From JBDTSW01 sp963799815 (GTDB lineage Bacteria; Actinomycetota; Thermoleophilia; Solirubrobacterales; 70-9): a DNA stretch of 64,000 nt. Within the stretch, counting starts at the first letter, position 1; every line of letters begins with the position of its first letter. The notes beneath the pieces were generated by a model. It worked only from the letters and a program-made list of their open reading frames with translations. It did no database searches and was not told where the DNA came from. The DNA is taken from positions 62,001-126,000 of the forward strand of contig CAWCYG010000006.1 of NCBI GenBank assembly GCA_963799815.1, read 5' to 3'. A program made the position numbers and the translations under genes. Positions 1 through 7,686 of the stretch are shown in pieces.

Positions 1-425
1 TCGACGTCAGTCACCATGTCGAGCTTGCGGTCCGTCTGACGCTCGATCTCGTCTTGCACGCGCTTGACGACGCCCTTGTCGAGCTCAACCGCGCTCGTAA
101 GGGTGACATCAAGGCGGCGATGCTCATGCGAATAGAGCTCGTCGAAGTGGTCGCGGATGCGAAAGATCGCCGGCATCCGGTGCTTTTCGGCCAAGAGCGC
201 CAGGAAGTTAAGGAACTCCTCGTCGCCACCCGATAGCGCCTTGCCGAGGCCCTCGCGCTTCTCGGCCGAGGAGAAGTAAGGGCTGAAGAGGAAGACACGG
301 AGGTCGTGACTTGAGTTCAGGGCCTCCGTGAACTGGGCGAGCTGCTCGCGGATCTCGTCGAGCTTGCCCTCCTCTTTGGCGACCTCGAACAGGGAGTCGC
401 CGTAAACGCGCGCGATGGCTTCCAT
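1..425 (-). CDS. atpH: F1Fo ATP synthase delta subunit, 3' part cut by window edge
   Basis: This is the N-terminal part (about 141 residues) of the delta (OSCP) subunit, the stator protein that links the F1 head to the b-subunit stalk. Translation from the ATG at 423-425 starts MEAIARVYGDSLFEVAKEEG and continues open to the left edge, so the C-terminus lies outside the window. The six-helix N-terminal domain pattern (ARVYGDSLFEVA, then FLALLAEKHR) is typical of AtpH. The start lies 4 nt after the atpF stop, consistent with one transcript in the order a-c-b-delta. The alpha, gamma, beta and epsilon genes would be expected further left. Confidence 0.9.
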   Translation of the reverse strand, partial: MEAIARVYGDSLFEVAKEEGKLDEIREQLAQFTEALNSSHDLRVFLFSPYFSSAEKREGLGKALSGGDEEFLNFLALLAEKHRMPAIFRIRDHFDELYSHEHRRLDVTLTSAVELDKGVVKRVQDEIERQTDRKLDMVTDV

Positions 426-429
426 GGGA

Positions 430-1185
430 CTAGCCGCGCTCCTCGGAGTCGCCGCTCGCATCGGCTCCCGCGAGCGCTGAGAAATCGACCTCGGAGAGGG
501 CGTCCTCGATCAGGCGCTTGTGATCCTCGTCGTCGAGCGCCCGGCGGGTGACCTTCTCGGTCGCGAGGACCGTGAGGTCGGCGATCTCCCTGCGGATCTG
601 CTCGAGCGAGCGCCGCGTCTCGGTTTCGATGTCGCGCCGAGCGGCGGCTACAAGCTCCTCCCGCTTCGCCTTGCCGTCCGCGGTCGCCTCGGCGACGGCC
701 GCCTCGGCGGCCTTGCGGGCGCGCGCGGCGATGTCCTCGGCCTGCTCGCGGGCCTCGGTGAGTCGGTGGCGATACTCCTCCAGGAGCTTGTCCGCTTCTT
801 CGCGCTGCTTCTCGGATGCCTCGATGTTCTCCCGGATCGCGTTCGCGCGCTTCTCGAGGAACTCGCCGATGCGCGGCAGCGCGAAGCGCTTGAGGATGTA
901 CATCGTCGCGCCGAAGGCGATCAGCGTCCAGATCATGAGCCCGAGACCCGGTGAGACCAGGAAGCTGCCGCCGCTGTCCTCCTCGCTCGACGAGCCGCCC
1001 TCGCTTGAGGATCCGCTCTCGCTGGATCCACCCTCGGCCGAAGAGCTCGACTCGCTTCCGGACGACGACTCCTCCTGCGCCATCGCTGCAGGCGCAAAGG
1101 CGAGCAGCGCGAGGAGGACCAGGCCGAGGCCGGCGAGCGATCGCATCATCCGGGTTGCCCCGGTGCTTTTTGCTGCGGTCCGCAC
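430..1185 (-). CDS. atpF: F1Fo ATP synthase b subunit with signal peptide and Ser/Glu-rich N-terminal extension
   Basis: Stator b subunit, 251 residues, membrane-anchored, connecting the a subunit to delta and F1. Residues about 76-98 form the usual membrane helix, followed by a long charged coiled coil (about 105-230). The N-terminus is odd: residues 14-36 look like a cleavable signal peptide ending AMA/QE, and 37-73 are a Ser/Gly/Glu-rich linker before the normal helix. Typical b subunits are about 160-180 residues and lack this. A start at Met13 or Met14 would keep the signal peptide. It lies 3 nt after atpE and 4 nt before atpH. Identity is secure; the role of the extension is unknown. 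Confidence 0.93.
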   Translation of the reverse strand: MRTAAKSTGATRMMRSLAGLGLVLLALLAFAPAAMAQEESSSGSESSSSAEGGSSESGSSSEGGSSSEEDSGGSFLVSPGLGLMIWTLIAFGATMYILKRFALPRIGEFLEKRANAIRENIEASEKQREEADKLLEEYRHRLTEAREQAEDIAARARKAAEAAVAEATADGKAKREELVAAARRDIETETRRSLEQIRREIADLTVLATEKVTRRALDDEDHKRLIEDALSEVDFSALAGADASGDSEERG

Positions 1186-1188
1186 GCC

Positions 1189-1467
1189 CTAGAGGAAGAA
1201 GGCGATGAGGCCGAAGATGAACGTGTAGAAGGCGACAGCCTCGGTCAGCGCGAACCCGAGCCAGCGAATCGACTGGAGCTCGTCCTTCATCTCGGGCTGG
1301 CGGGCAACCGACTCGATCTCCTTGCCGAAGATGATGCCGATGCCGATGCCGGCGCCGATCGAGCCCAGGCCGGCGCCCACGCCGAGCGCAATCGACTTGC
1401 CGGCGTCGGTGATGCCGGTGTCAGTGATCTGCGCGAGCGGGACGAAGATGTCGGCGAGTTCAACCAT
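1189..1467 (-). CDS. atpE: F1Fo ATP synthase c subunit
   Basis: Rotor-ring proteolipid of 92 residues, two membrane helices. Helix 1 carries the Gly-rich packing motif (alternating glycines about 29-44), the polar loop has Arg56-Gln57-Pro58, and helix 2 carries the ion-binding carboxylate Glu76 in LTEAVAFYTF. The residue after it is Ala and helix 1 lacks the Gln of sodium-type rings, so proton coupling is the likelier reading (inference). A strong ribosome binding site, AAAAGGAG, lies 7-8 nt before the ATG. It sits between atpB and atpF. The identity is unambiguous. Confidence 0.97.
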   Translation of the reverse strand: MVELADIFVPLAQITDTGITDAGKSIALGVGAGLGSIGAGIGIGIIFGKEIESVARQPEMKDELQSIRWLGFALTEAVAFYTFIFGLIAFFL

Positions 1468-1474
1468 TTTCTGG

Positions 1475-1482
1475 TGCTCCTT
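1475..1482 (-). promoter_or_regulatory. Strong Shine-Dalgarno sequence of atpE
   Basis: On the minus strand AAAAGGAG precedes the atpE ATG by about 7-8 nt. It is one of the few near-consensus ribosome binding sites in the window and fits the need for many c subunits per complex. Confidence 0.75.
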
Positions 1483-1484
1483 TT

Positions 1485-2396
1485 CTAATGTGACTCGGCG
1501 GTCGCCCCGCCGAGGTAGATCGCGGTCAAGATCGAGAAGATGAAGGCCTGCAGGGTGGCGATCAGCCCAACCTCCAGCAGGAAGAAGAACAGCACGAGCG
1601 GGAAGAAGATGACGCCGAGGGCCGCCAGCCCCAGGAGGACGGCGAGGCCACCGGCCATGAACAGGATCAGAAGGTGCCCGGCGAGGATGTTCGCAAACAG
1701 TCGAACGGATAGAGAGATCAGCCGGGCGAACTGCGAGATCGCCTCGATTGCGAAGATCGCCCCCTTCGCAAAAGGATTCATGTCCTCCAGGCCAGGCGGC
1801 AGCCAGCTGGCGAAGTAAGGGATGAATCCTTTGGCTCGGATGCCCTCGACGTTGTAGCCAATCCAGACGATGAGCGTGAGCATGAGCGGGATCGAGAGGT
1901 TGGCCGTTGCGGCGTAGAGCGCCAGCGCGGGAACCTCGACGCCGAAGATGTTGATTGGGTGCTCCGTGTTCGTCGGCAGCGGCAGATAGCCGATCATGTT
2001 CGAGAACCAGATGAAGAAGAAGAGCGCTGCGAGGGCCGGAAACCAGCGGCGCGCCAGGCGGTCGTCGCTGATGTTCTCGCGGGCGATCGTGTTGCGGGTG
2101 AGGTCGTAGGCCAGCTCCACCGCCATCTGAATCTTGTTGGGCTCGCGCTGCATGCGGTTCGCGACGTACGTCATGGCCCCGATGGTCGCCGCGCTCGCCA
2201 GCAGGAGATAGAGCACGGCCTTGTTGATCGAGAGATCAATCCCGGCGATCTCGATCGGGATCCACGGCTCGAGAAAGAACTCGTTCTGCGGCTGGAATTC
2301 CTCGTTCTCGCCCTCCGAACCGAGGACGACCAGCAGGAGAATTACGATCACCAGGTACAGGCCGACGGCGATCAGGCCCTTCATGCGAAGGCTCAT
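1485..2396 (-). CDS. atpB: F1Fo ATP synthase a subunit
   Basis: Integral membrane stator subunit (303 residues) that forms the proton half-channels against the c ring. The essential arginine is seen as Arg232 in SLSVRLFANILAGHLL. Further family signs are WFSNMIGYLPLPT (about 130-142) and the hydrophobic C-terminal helix pair. Its start overlaps the end of the upstream small membrane-protein gene by 4 nt (ATGA), a translational-coupling arrangement, and atpE follows after 17 nt. The length is slightly above the family norm because of an N-terminal helix and an acidic loop (about 27-45). Confidence 0.96.
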   Translation of the reverse strand: MSLRMKGLIAVGLYLVIVILLLVVLGSEGENEEFQPQNEFFLEPWIPIEIAGIDLSINKAVLYLLLASAATIGAMTYVANRMQREPNKIQMAVELAYDLTRNTIARENISDDRLARRWFPALAALFFFIWFSNMIGYLPLPTNTEHPINIFGVEVPALALYAATANLSIPLMLTLIVWIGYNVEGIRAKGFIPYFASWLPPGLEDMNPFAKGAIFAIEAISQFARLISLSVRLFANILAGHLLILFMAGGLAVLLGLAALGVIFFPLVLFFFLLEVGLIATLQAFIFSILTAIYLGGATAESH

Positions 2397-2788
2397 GCGG
2401 GCTCCTCCGGATAGAGCAGCCGCTCGAAGCCGAGCGCCCCAAAGTGGACCGAAACCAGCACCAGGCTCAGAACCGCGGCGGCGAGGCCATCCTCACGCTC
2501 GCCCAACAGCCCGACGAGCAGGATCGCCAAGGTCACGAGCCACACGCGCCCGAGCGTGGCGGCCGCGATCGAGCCGAGGGCTCGGCGGCGGTCGCCTCGG
2601 CTGATGGCCTTGGCGGCACTCCGCTGGGCGACGGCGAGGATCGCGTGCTGGGCGAGCCACGCGGCGGCCGCGACTGCGTAGCCCAACATCGGCAGGTCGG
2701 CGATCAGGAACACCGGCAGCGCCAGCACGAGAAGGCCGATGTCCGCGTAGCGCAGGGCCAGCGGAGCGCGGGTGCCGGTACCGGTCAC
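2393..2788 (-). CDS. Small membrane protein in the atp operon
   Basis: A protein of about 131 residues with roughly four hydrophobic segments (LLVLALPVFLIADL, AVAAAAWLAQHAIL, VWLVTLAILLVGLLG, AVLSLVLVSVHFGAL). I do not recognise a family. By position (between AtpZ/I-like and AtpB) it may be an assembly or AtpI-type accessory protein. I prefer the GTG at 2788, which follows the upstream stop by 1 nt. The alternative TTG at 2818 would overlap the upstream gene by 29 nt. The stop overlaps the atpB start. Real gene by its coupled position and clean membrane topology; function unproven. Confidence 0.7.
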   Translation of the reverse strand: MTGTGTRAPLALRYADIGLLVLALPVFLIADLPMLGYAVAAAAWLAQHAILAVAQRSAAKAISRGDRRRALGSIAAATLGRVWLVTLAILLVGLLGEREDGLAAAVLSLVLVSVHFGALGFERLLYPEEPA

Positions 2789-2789
2789 C

Positions 2790-2990
2790 TCAGAGCCGCT
2801 TAAAGCGAGCGAAGACAAGGGCCAGCCCCGCGACGAGGCCTCCGAACAGCCCGATCAGACCCAGCGGCACGGCAAGGTCCAGCAGCGAGCCGAGCCCGTA
2901 TCCGGCGACCGCGAAGACGACCATTGCGCCGACGAGCGTCATCCCGGCCAGGGCCGCATCGGCCCTCGGACCGCGAGGGGTCTCGGTCAT
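2790..2990 (-). CDS. AtpZ/AtpI-family small membrane protein
   Basis: First gene of the atp operon: 66 residues with two hydrophobic helices (TLVGAMVVFAVAGYGLGSLL and the Gly-rich GLIGLFGGLVAGLALVFA) ending in a basic tail (RFKRL). This matches the two-helix AtpZ/AtpI family thought to help c-ring assembly or Mg/Ca uptake. The start was placed at the ATG of MTETPRGPRAD; the longer open frame upstream lacks family character. It is followed directly by the unknown membrane gene and atpB. Confidence 0.75.
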   Translation of the reverse strand: MTETPRGPRADAALAGMTLVGAMVVFAVAGYGLGSLLDLAVPLGLIGLFGGLVAGLALVFARFKRL

Positions 2991-3097
2991 CTGACGTGTC
3001 GAAGTCGGGGCGGATAGAAGAGCTCCGGAAACGGGGCCTAAGGAACGGATTGCCGCGGCCAGTCCGGCGAGTGGCCGGCACTGTCGCGGCACGCCCG

Positions 3098-3103
3098 AAT
3101 ATA
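3098..3103 (-). promoter_or_regulatory. Probable -10 element of the atp operon promoter
   Basis: In the 148-nt gap upstream of the operon the minus strand reads TATATT, the best -10 match in the gap. No good -35 was found. Transcription from here would give a leader of about 100 nt before the AtpZ/I start. Confidence 0.45.
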
Positions 3104-3138
3104 TCCGAAACCCGCTTGAACACGGGGCTCAGCGCCCG

Positions 3139-4401
3139 TTACTTTGTGGCTTCCGGATCGAGCGCCTCGAACTCGCCCGTCTCGGGATTCACGATCTCGA
3201 AGCTGCCCGTCTCGAGCTCGCGGATAACACCCTGGTCGACCGCCTCCGGGCTCAGATCCGCCGTCGCGGGTGCCTCGGCCCTCGTGCGCCTGAGCTTCAG
3301 GATCTCTAGGGTCACCACGAGGTAGAAGCTCGCCGCCAAAACAGCGGCGAAGCACAGCAGGATCACGGTGGTCCAGAAGGCGTCGAAGTTGCCGCGGTCG
3401 TCCGAGTAGGGGATGAACCGGAGCGCGAGAGCCATGGCGGCCATCACGGCGGTCCAGCCGTACAGATACGCAAGCGTCCGCCGCTGCGAGAAGCCGATGT
3501 TGGCCATGCGGTGATGAAAATGCCAGCGGTCGGCGCGATAGATCGGTGTGCGGTGCTTGACGCGCTTGGCCACCACGAAACCGGTGTCCAGGATCGGGAC
3601 CGCGAGGATGATGAGCGGGAAGAACAGGGCGACCACCGCGTTTGTCTTCAGCGCCCCCTGGAGGGCCACCATGGCAAGCAGATAGCCGAGGAGGTTCGAG
3701 CCCGTGTCGCCCATGAAGCTCGATGCGGGCGGGAAGCCGTGGCGCAGGAACCCCAGCGCGCCGCCCGCCGTCAGCGCGGCGAGGACTCCGGCACTCGTGC
3801 GCTCGAGCGAGATCGCGATGATCGCCAGGGTCGCCGCCGAGATCACGCAAACGCCCGCAGCGAGGCCATCGACACCGTCGATGAAGTTGATGACGTTGAT
3901 CACGGCGACGATGCCGACCAGGGTCAGGACGTGGCCGAGGTCGACCTCCGCGACTCCGGGCAAGGTGAAGAGATCGACCTGGCTGGGGTCGACGCTGCCA
4001 ACGAACGGCAGCGTGAACCCGCCGAGGCGCACGCCACTGAAGACGGGAATCGCTGCGGCTGCGAACTGCCCCAGCAGCTTGGGAAGGACGCTCAGCTCGA
4101 AGACGTCGTCGAGCATGCCCAGGGCCGCGATCGCCGCAGCGCCGAACAGGATGGCTCGTGTCTGCTCGACCGTGGGCAGAAAGAGCGCGCCGGAGATGAG
4201 GACGGCGCAGAGGATGGCGAGGCCGCCGAGCTTCGGGGTTGGCACGGAATGAAGGCTGTAGCTGCGCTGGTTCGGGCGATCAACGGCCCCGATTCGCCAG
4301 GCGACCCGCTCCGCGACCGGGACCAGGATCCAAGCGATGACCGCGGCCACGACGAACGCGTAGAGGGCGAAGATGGGTTCGGGCCTGCCGTCTACGAGCA
4401 T
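3139..4401 (-). CDS. Undecaprenyl-phosphate sugar-1-phosphate transferase (WecA/TagO/MraY-like)
   Basis: Polytopic membrane enzyme, 420 residues, of the glycosyltransferase 4 (polyprenol-phosphate) family, which moves a sugar-1-phosphate from a UDP-sugar onto undecaprenyl phosphate. Catalytic motifs are all visible: LDD at 97-99, NVINFIDGVDGLA at 169-181, MGDTGS at 230-235 and HFHHR at 294-298. These fit WecA/TagO (UDP-GlcNAc or GalNAc) better than MraY, so it probably starts a cell-wall polymer. The last about 50 residues after the final helix are acidic and hydrophilic, longer than usual. It is followed at 4420 by a DUF354 gene, a likely partner. Substrate not determinable. Confidence 0.88.
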   Translation of the reverse strand: MLVDGRPEPIFALYAFVVAAVIAWILVPVAERVAWRIGAVDRPNQRSYSLHSVPTPKLGGLAILCAVLISGALFLPTVEQTRAILFGAAAIAALGMLDDVFELSVLPKLLGQFAAAAIPVFSGVRLGGFTLPFVGSVDPSQVDLFTLPGVAEVDLGHVLTLVGIVAVINVINFIDGVDGLAAGVCVISAATLAIIAISLERTSAGVLAALTAGGALGFLRHGFPPASSFMGDTGSNLLGYLLAMVALQGALKTNAVVALFFPLIILAVPILDTGFVVAKRVKHRTPIYRADRWHFHHRMANIGFSQRRTLAYLYGWTAVMAAMALALRFIPYSDDRGNFDAFWTTVILLCFAAVLAASFYLVVTLEILKLRRTRAEAPATADLSPEAVDQGVIRELETGSFEIVNPETGEFEALDPEATK

Positions 4402-4419
4402 TGCCGCACCGTCGCCAAG

Positions 4420-5433
4420 CTATACCGACTCGGGTGCCGCGAGCACCGCGTCGACGAGGACCTGAGGGTCACGCGGGTTCCGGACGCCGGCTGGCTCCTC
4501 GCGTCTTATGAGCTGAAGTGTCGCGGGGTCGTGAAGCCTTCGTAGCAGGCCCTCGGCCAAAAGACACTCGTCCACCGCTCCCATCGCGCCGCTGAAAATC
4601 GTGTAGACCGGGGTGCCGAGCGCCACCGCCTCGCGGTTCATCGTTCCTCCCGCGCTCACGACGAGGTCGGCGTACGCGATCAGGCTCTGTGCATCGATCG
4701 CCTGCGTGGGCACGATCAGGGAAGACTCGCCACGGGCCCGGACGGCCTCACCCTGCCTCTCGGTTCGTGGGATCACCACCGCTGTCGCCTCCGCGTCGGC
4801 GCTGATGCGGTCGAGAACTTCTCCGTACAGGGGGTTATCAGCGTGGTAGGCGGAGGTCTCGGGGGGTGGGCGAATCACCGCCAGCACCCGGCCACGATCG
4901 ACTTCGAGCTCGTCCAGGACCGCGGGGTCGGGCTCGAAGCCCGCCAGGTAGTAGTCCTCCTTCAGGCCCGGATAGCGGTACAGCTTTTGCTCGGCCGCGC
5001 CGGCGCGGCGCATTGCCTCGACCGGGATCGCATCGGGCACAAGGACACGTCGCGCAGCGTGGAAGGCGAGCTTGCGCTGCAGGCCGGCGTGCTCGTAGTC
5101 CTGCATCTGCACCGAGGGGATCCGCAACAGCGTGGAGACGACGGCGAGATCGACCGAGCCGTGGCCCAGCGCCAGGTCGAACCGTCGCGGGCGCGCCCAG
5201 CGTACGAGCGAGCCGCTGCGACGAGCGAGGGCTGCGCCCTTCCCGGCAGTGGATGCGCCCCCGTGACGGCCGATGACCGTGTGCTCGATGCCGAGGCGCT
5301 CCAGCAGGCCCACGAGCTGCCCGTACTCGCGCGCGGTCACCTCGACCTCGTGGCCCGAGGCCTCCAAGCCCTCGATGATCGGCCGCAGCACCAGCGGATG
5401 GGCCGCGGCCGTGCAGTCGACCCAGACGCGCAT
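4420..5433 (-). CDS. DUF354 family protein, glycosyltransferase-like
   Basis: 337 residues with a GT-B-like pattern: N-terminal MRVWVDCTAAAHPLVLRPII and a C-terminal nucleotide-sugar-like segment DLVVSAGGTMNREAVALGTP (about 275-295). This is the DUF354 family found in archaea and actinobacteria next to surface-polysaccharide genes; its reaction is not established. It lies 21 nt after glyA and 18 nt before the WecA-like gene, all on the minus strand, so a role in the same cell-surface pathway is plausible (inference). Confidence 0.8.
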   Translation of the reverse strand: MRVWVDCTAAAHPLVLRPIIEGLEASGHEVEVTAREYGQLVGLLERLGIEHTVIGRHGGASTAGKGAALARRSGSLVRWARPRRFDLALGHGSVDLAVVSTLLRIPSVQMQDYEHAGLQRKLAFHAARRVLVPDAIPVEAMRRAGAAEQKLYRYPGLKEDYYLAGFEPDPAVLDELEVDRGRVLAVIRPPPETSAYHADNPLYGEVLDRISADAEATAVVIPRTERQGEAVRARGESSLIVPTQAIDAQSLIAYADLVVSAGGTMNREAVALGTPVYTIFSGAMGAVDECLLAEGLLRRLHDPATLQLIRREEPAGVRNPRDPQVLVDAVLAAPESV

Positions 5434-5453
5434 GCGCGCGAGATGTTCGCTGA

Positions 5454-6740
5454 TCAGACGGTCGCCGCGGAGAGTTGGGGGTAAAGCGGGTACCGCTCCA
5501 TGAGCGCCCCGGTGCGTTCACGCAAGCCGTCGCGCTGCTCGTCGAAGTCGTCCGTGAGCGCGGTCGATATCACCGCGGCGATCTCGCGCATGTCGTCCTC
5601 GACCAGGCCACGCGTGGTCAGTGCCGGCGTGCCGATACGCAGGCCGGACGGATTCATCGGAGGGCGAACGTCGAAGGGGATGGCGTTGCGATTTACCGTG
5701 ATGCCGACCTCCTCCAGGCGCTGCTCGGCCGTCTTGCCGTCGAGCTCGGTGGCAGTCAGGTCGACGAGGACCAGGTGCGTATCGGTGCCTCCCGTGAGCA
5801 CGTCGACCCCTCCCTCCATGAGCCCTTCGGCGAAGGCGCGCGCGTTCGCGACGGTCTGCCGCTGCCGCGCGCGGAAGGGGTCCGAGTCGGCGATCCTAAG
5901 AGCCACGGCCTTGGCCGCGATGATGTGCATGAGGGGACCGCCCTGCTGCCCGGGGAAGACCGAGCGGTCGATGTCCTTGGCGAGCTCCTCGCGGCAGAGG
6001 ATGAGACCACTGCGAGGGCCGCACAGCGTCTTGTGAATCGTGGTGGTGACCACGTCGGCGTGCGGGACGGGGCTCGGGTGCTCGCCGGCGGCGACGAGGC
6101 CCGCGAAATGCGCCATGTCGACCATGAGGCGGGCGTCCACCGAATCGGCGATCTCACGGAAGGTTGGGAAATCGAGGTGGCGCGGATAAGCCGACCAGCC
6201 GGCCACGATGACCTTCGGCTTATGCTCCTTCGCCAGGCTCGCGACCTCGTCCATGTCCACCCGCAGGTCCTCGCGGCGGCAGTGATAGGGGTGGACCTCG
6301 TAGAGCTTGCCGGAGACGTTCAGCTTCATCCCGTGCGTGAGATGGCCACCGTGGTCGAGCGCGAGGCCGAGGATCGAGTCGCCCGGCTCGAGCATTGCCA
6401 TGTAGGCCGCGTTGTTGGCCTGCGCTCCGGCGTGGGGCTGCACGTTCGCGTGCTCGGCGCCGAAGAGCGCCAAGGCACGATCGATCGCGAGCTGCTCGGC
6501 GACGTCCACTTCCTCGCAACCGCCGTAGTAGCGCCGCCCCGGATAACCCTCGGCGTACTTGTTGGTGAGCACGGACCCGGCCGCGTCAAGCACGGCCTGC
6601 GGCACGAAGTTCTCAGAGGCGATCATCTCCAGGGTCGCCTGCTGACGCTGAAGCTCACGCTCGAGGACGCGCGCGACATCGGGATCGACCTCGTCCAGGG
6701 GAGCCGTCTGGAAGTTGTCTGGCAAATCGCTCAAAGGCAT
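5454..6740 (-). CDS. glyA: Serine hydroxymethyltransferase
   Basis: PLP enzyme (428 residues) converting serine and tetrahydrofolate to glycine and methylene-tetrahydrofolate in the cytoplasm. The substrate loop NKYAEGYPGRRYYGGCEEVD (60-79) and the PLP lysine, Lys237 in TTTIHKTLCGPRSG, are intact. The length is normal. The DUF354 gene follows on the same strand. Upstream, rpiB ends 86 nt away. A large open frame on the opposite strand is a shadow of this gene. Confidence 0.97.
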   Translation of the reverse strand: MPLSDLPDNFQTAPLDEVDPDVARVLERELQRQQATLEMIASENFVPQAVLDAAGSVLTNKYAEGYPGRRYYGGCEEVDVAEQLAIDRALALFGAEHANVQPHAGAQANNAAYMAMLEPGDSILGLALDHGGHLTHGMKLNVSGKLYEVHPYHCRREDLRVDMDEVASLAKEHKPKVIVAGWSAYPRHLDFPTFREIADSVDARLMVDMAHFAGLVAAGEHPSPVPHADVVTTTIHKTLCGPRSGLILCREELAKDIDRSVFPGQQGGPLMHIIAAKAVALRIADSDPFRARQRQTVANARAFAEGLMEGGVDVLTGGTDTHLVLVDLTATELDGKTAEQRLEEVGITVNRNAIPFDVRPPMNPSGLRIGTPALTTRGLVEDDMREIAAVISTALTDDFDEQRDGLRERTGALMERYPLYPQLSAATV

Positions 6741-6826
6741 CGCTTGGGGCTGGCGACAGGTGATCTAGATTGACAGACGCCGCCGACGCAGGCAGTAGCG
6801 TCGCGGCGCGCTTAGAAAGGATTCGC

Positions 6827-7276
6827 TCAGGGAAGCTCGCCGCGCTCGATCGCGCCAAGCTGATCAACGCGGCGCTGGTGGCGGCCACCGTCGAACTCGG
6901 TCTTAAGCCATACGCGCACGATCTCTTCGGCGAGCCCGGTACCCACGACGCGAGCTCCGAGCGAGAGCACGTTGGCGTCGTTGTGCGAGCGCGAGAACTG
7001 CGCCGTATAGAGGTCGTTGCAGAGAGCCGCTCGAGCCCCCGAGACCTTGTTCGCCGCGATCTGCTCACCCTGGCCGCTGCCGCCGAGAACGATGCCCCGC
7101 TCGGCGCGGCCCTCAACGACTTCCTTGGCCACCCTCGCGCAGATCGCGGGGTAGTCCACCGACTCGGTCGAGTCGGTTCCGCGGTCGTCGACCTCGTGGC
7201 CCTCGGCGCGCAGCATCTCGAGCAGGTGCTGTTTCAGGTCGAACCCGGCGTGGTCGGAGCCCACTGCGATCCGCAT
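6827..7276 (-). CDS. rpiB: Ribose-5-phosphate isomerase B
   Basis: Cytoplasmic aldose-ketose isomerase of 149 residues for ribose-5-P/ribulose-5-P interconversion (pentose phosphate pathway). Family motifs: GSDHAGFDLK (6-15), the phosphate loop GGSGQGE (65-71), Cys86 in ALCNDLY and RSHNDANVLSLG. The start codon lies 8 nt downstream of a TATGCT -10 element without a Shine-Dalgarno, suggesting a leaderless mRNA. It is transcribed divergently from an NTF2-like gene with only 23 bp between start codons. Confidence 0.95.
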   Translation of the reverse strand: MRIAVGSDHAGFDLKQHLLEMLRAEGHEVDDRGTDSTESVDYPAICARVAKEVVEGRAERGIVLGGSGQGEQIAANKVSGARAALCNDLYTAQFSRSHNDANVLSLGARVVGTGLAEEIVRVWLKTEFDGGRHQRRVDQLGAIERGELP

Positions 7277-7299
7277 CGCGGGCGAGCATACTGGCGGTC
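7277..7299. promoter_or_regulatory. Compact divergent promoter with overlapping -10 elements
   Basis: The 23-bp gap between rpiB and the NTF2-like gene holds overlapping -10 hexamers on both strands: CATACT at 7287-7292 (plus, 7 nt before GTG 7300) and TATGCT at 7290-7285 (minus, 8 nt before ATG 7276). Both mRNAs would be leaderless. Confidence 0.6.
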
Positions 7300-7686
7300 G
7301 TGGCCACGCCTACGACAGAGCTGGCACGGGCCGGGTTCGACGCCCTCGCGGAGGGAGGGGTAGCGGCAATGCTCGAGTACATCCATCCCGACTTCGAGAT
7401 GGAGACGCTTCCCGGGATCGCGGCCGAACCACAGGTCTACCGTGGGCATGCCGGGGTGCGGCGCTGGTTCGACTCCTTCTACGAGGTGATGGATGAGGTC
7501 ACGCTCGAGCCCGGTCGGATCACCGAGCTCGAGCCGAACCGCGCGCTGGTTGAGTTCCGCATGAGCGCGCGGGGGCACGCCAGCGGCCTCGAGGTGCAGC
7601 AGCAGGGCAAGGCCATCGCGATCCTGGCGGACGACCTCCTCCTACGCCTGGAGTTCCTGCAGCCTGGCGACGAATCACCTACATGA
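7300..7686 (+). CDS. NTF2-like / SnoaL-fold protein
   Basis: 128-residue single-domain protein with the cone-shaped NTF2/SnoaL pattern: N-terminal helix (ELARAGFDALAEGG), a conserved HPDFEME strand, VYRGHAGVRRWFDSFYE and alternating beta strands to the end. Members are ketosteroid-isomerase-like enzymes or ligand binders; nothing here fixes a substrate. It starts with GTG at 7300, 7 nt after a CATACT -10, so probably leaderless. The C-terminus overlaps the convergent Sua5 gene by 8 nt. Confidence 0.8.
   Translation: MATPTTELARAGFDALAEGGVAAMLEYIHPDFEMETLPGIAAEPQVYRGHAGVRRWFDSFYEVMDEVTLEPGRITELEPNRALVEFRMSARGHASGLEVQQQGKAIAILADDLLLRLEFLQPGDESPT

Noticed and set aside
5475..6773. 432-residue open frame antisense to glyA, and similar long antisense frames at 12495-13931, 41036-42037, 47151-48917
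   Set aside because: High GC keeps the opposite strand open; their translations are low-complexity R/H/A/D-rich with no domain, while the sense genes have complete motifs.
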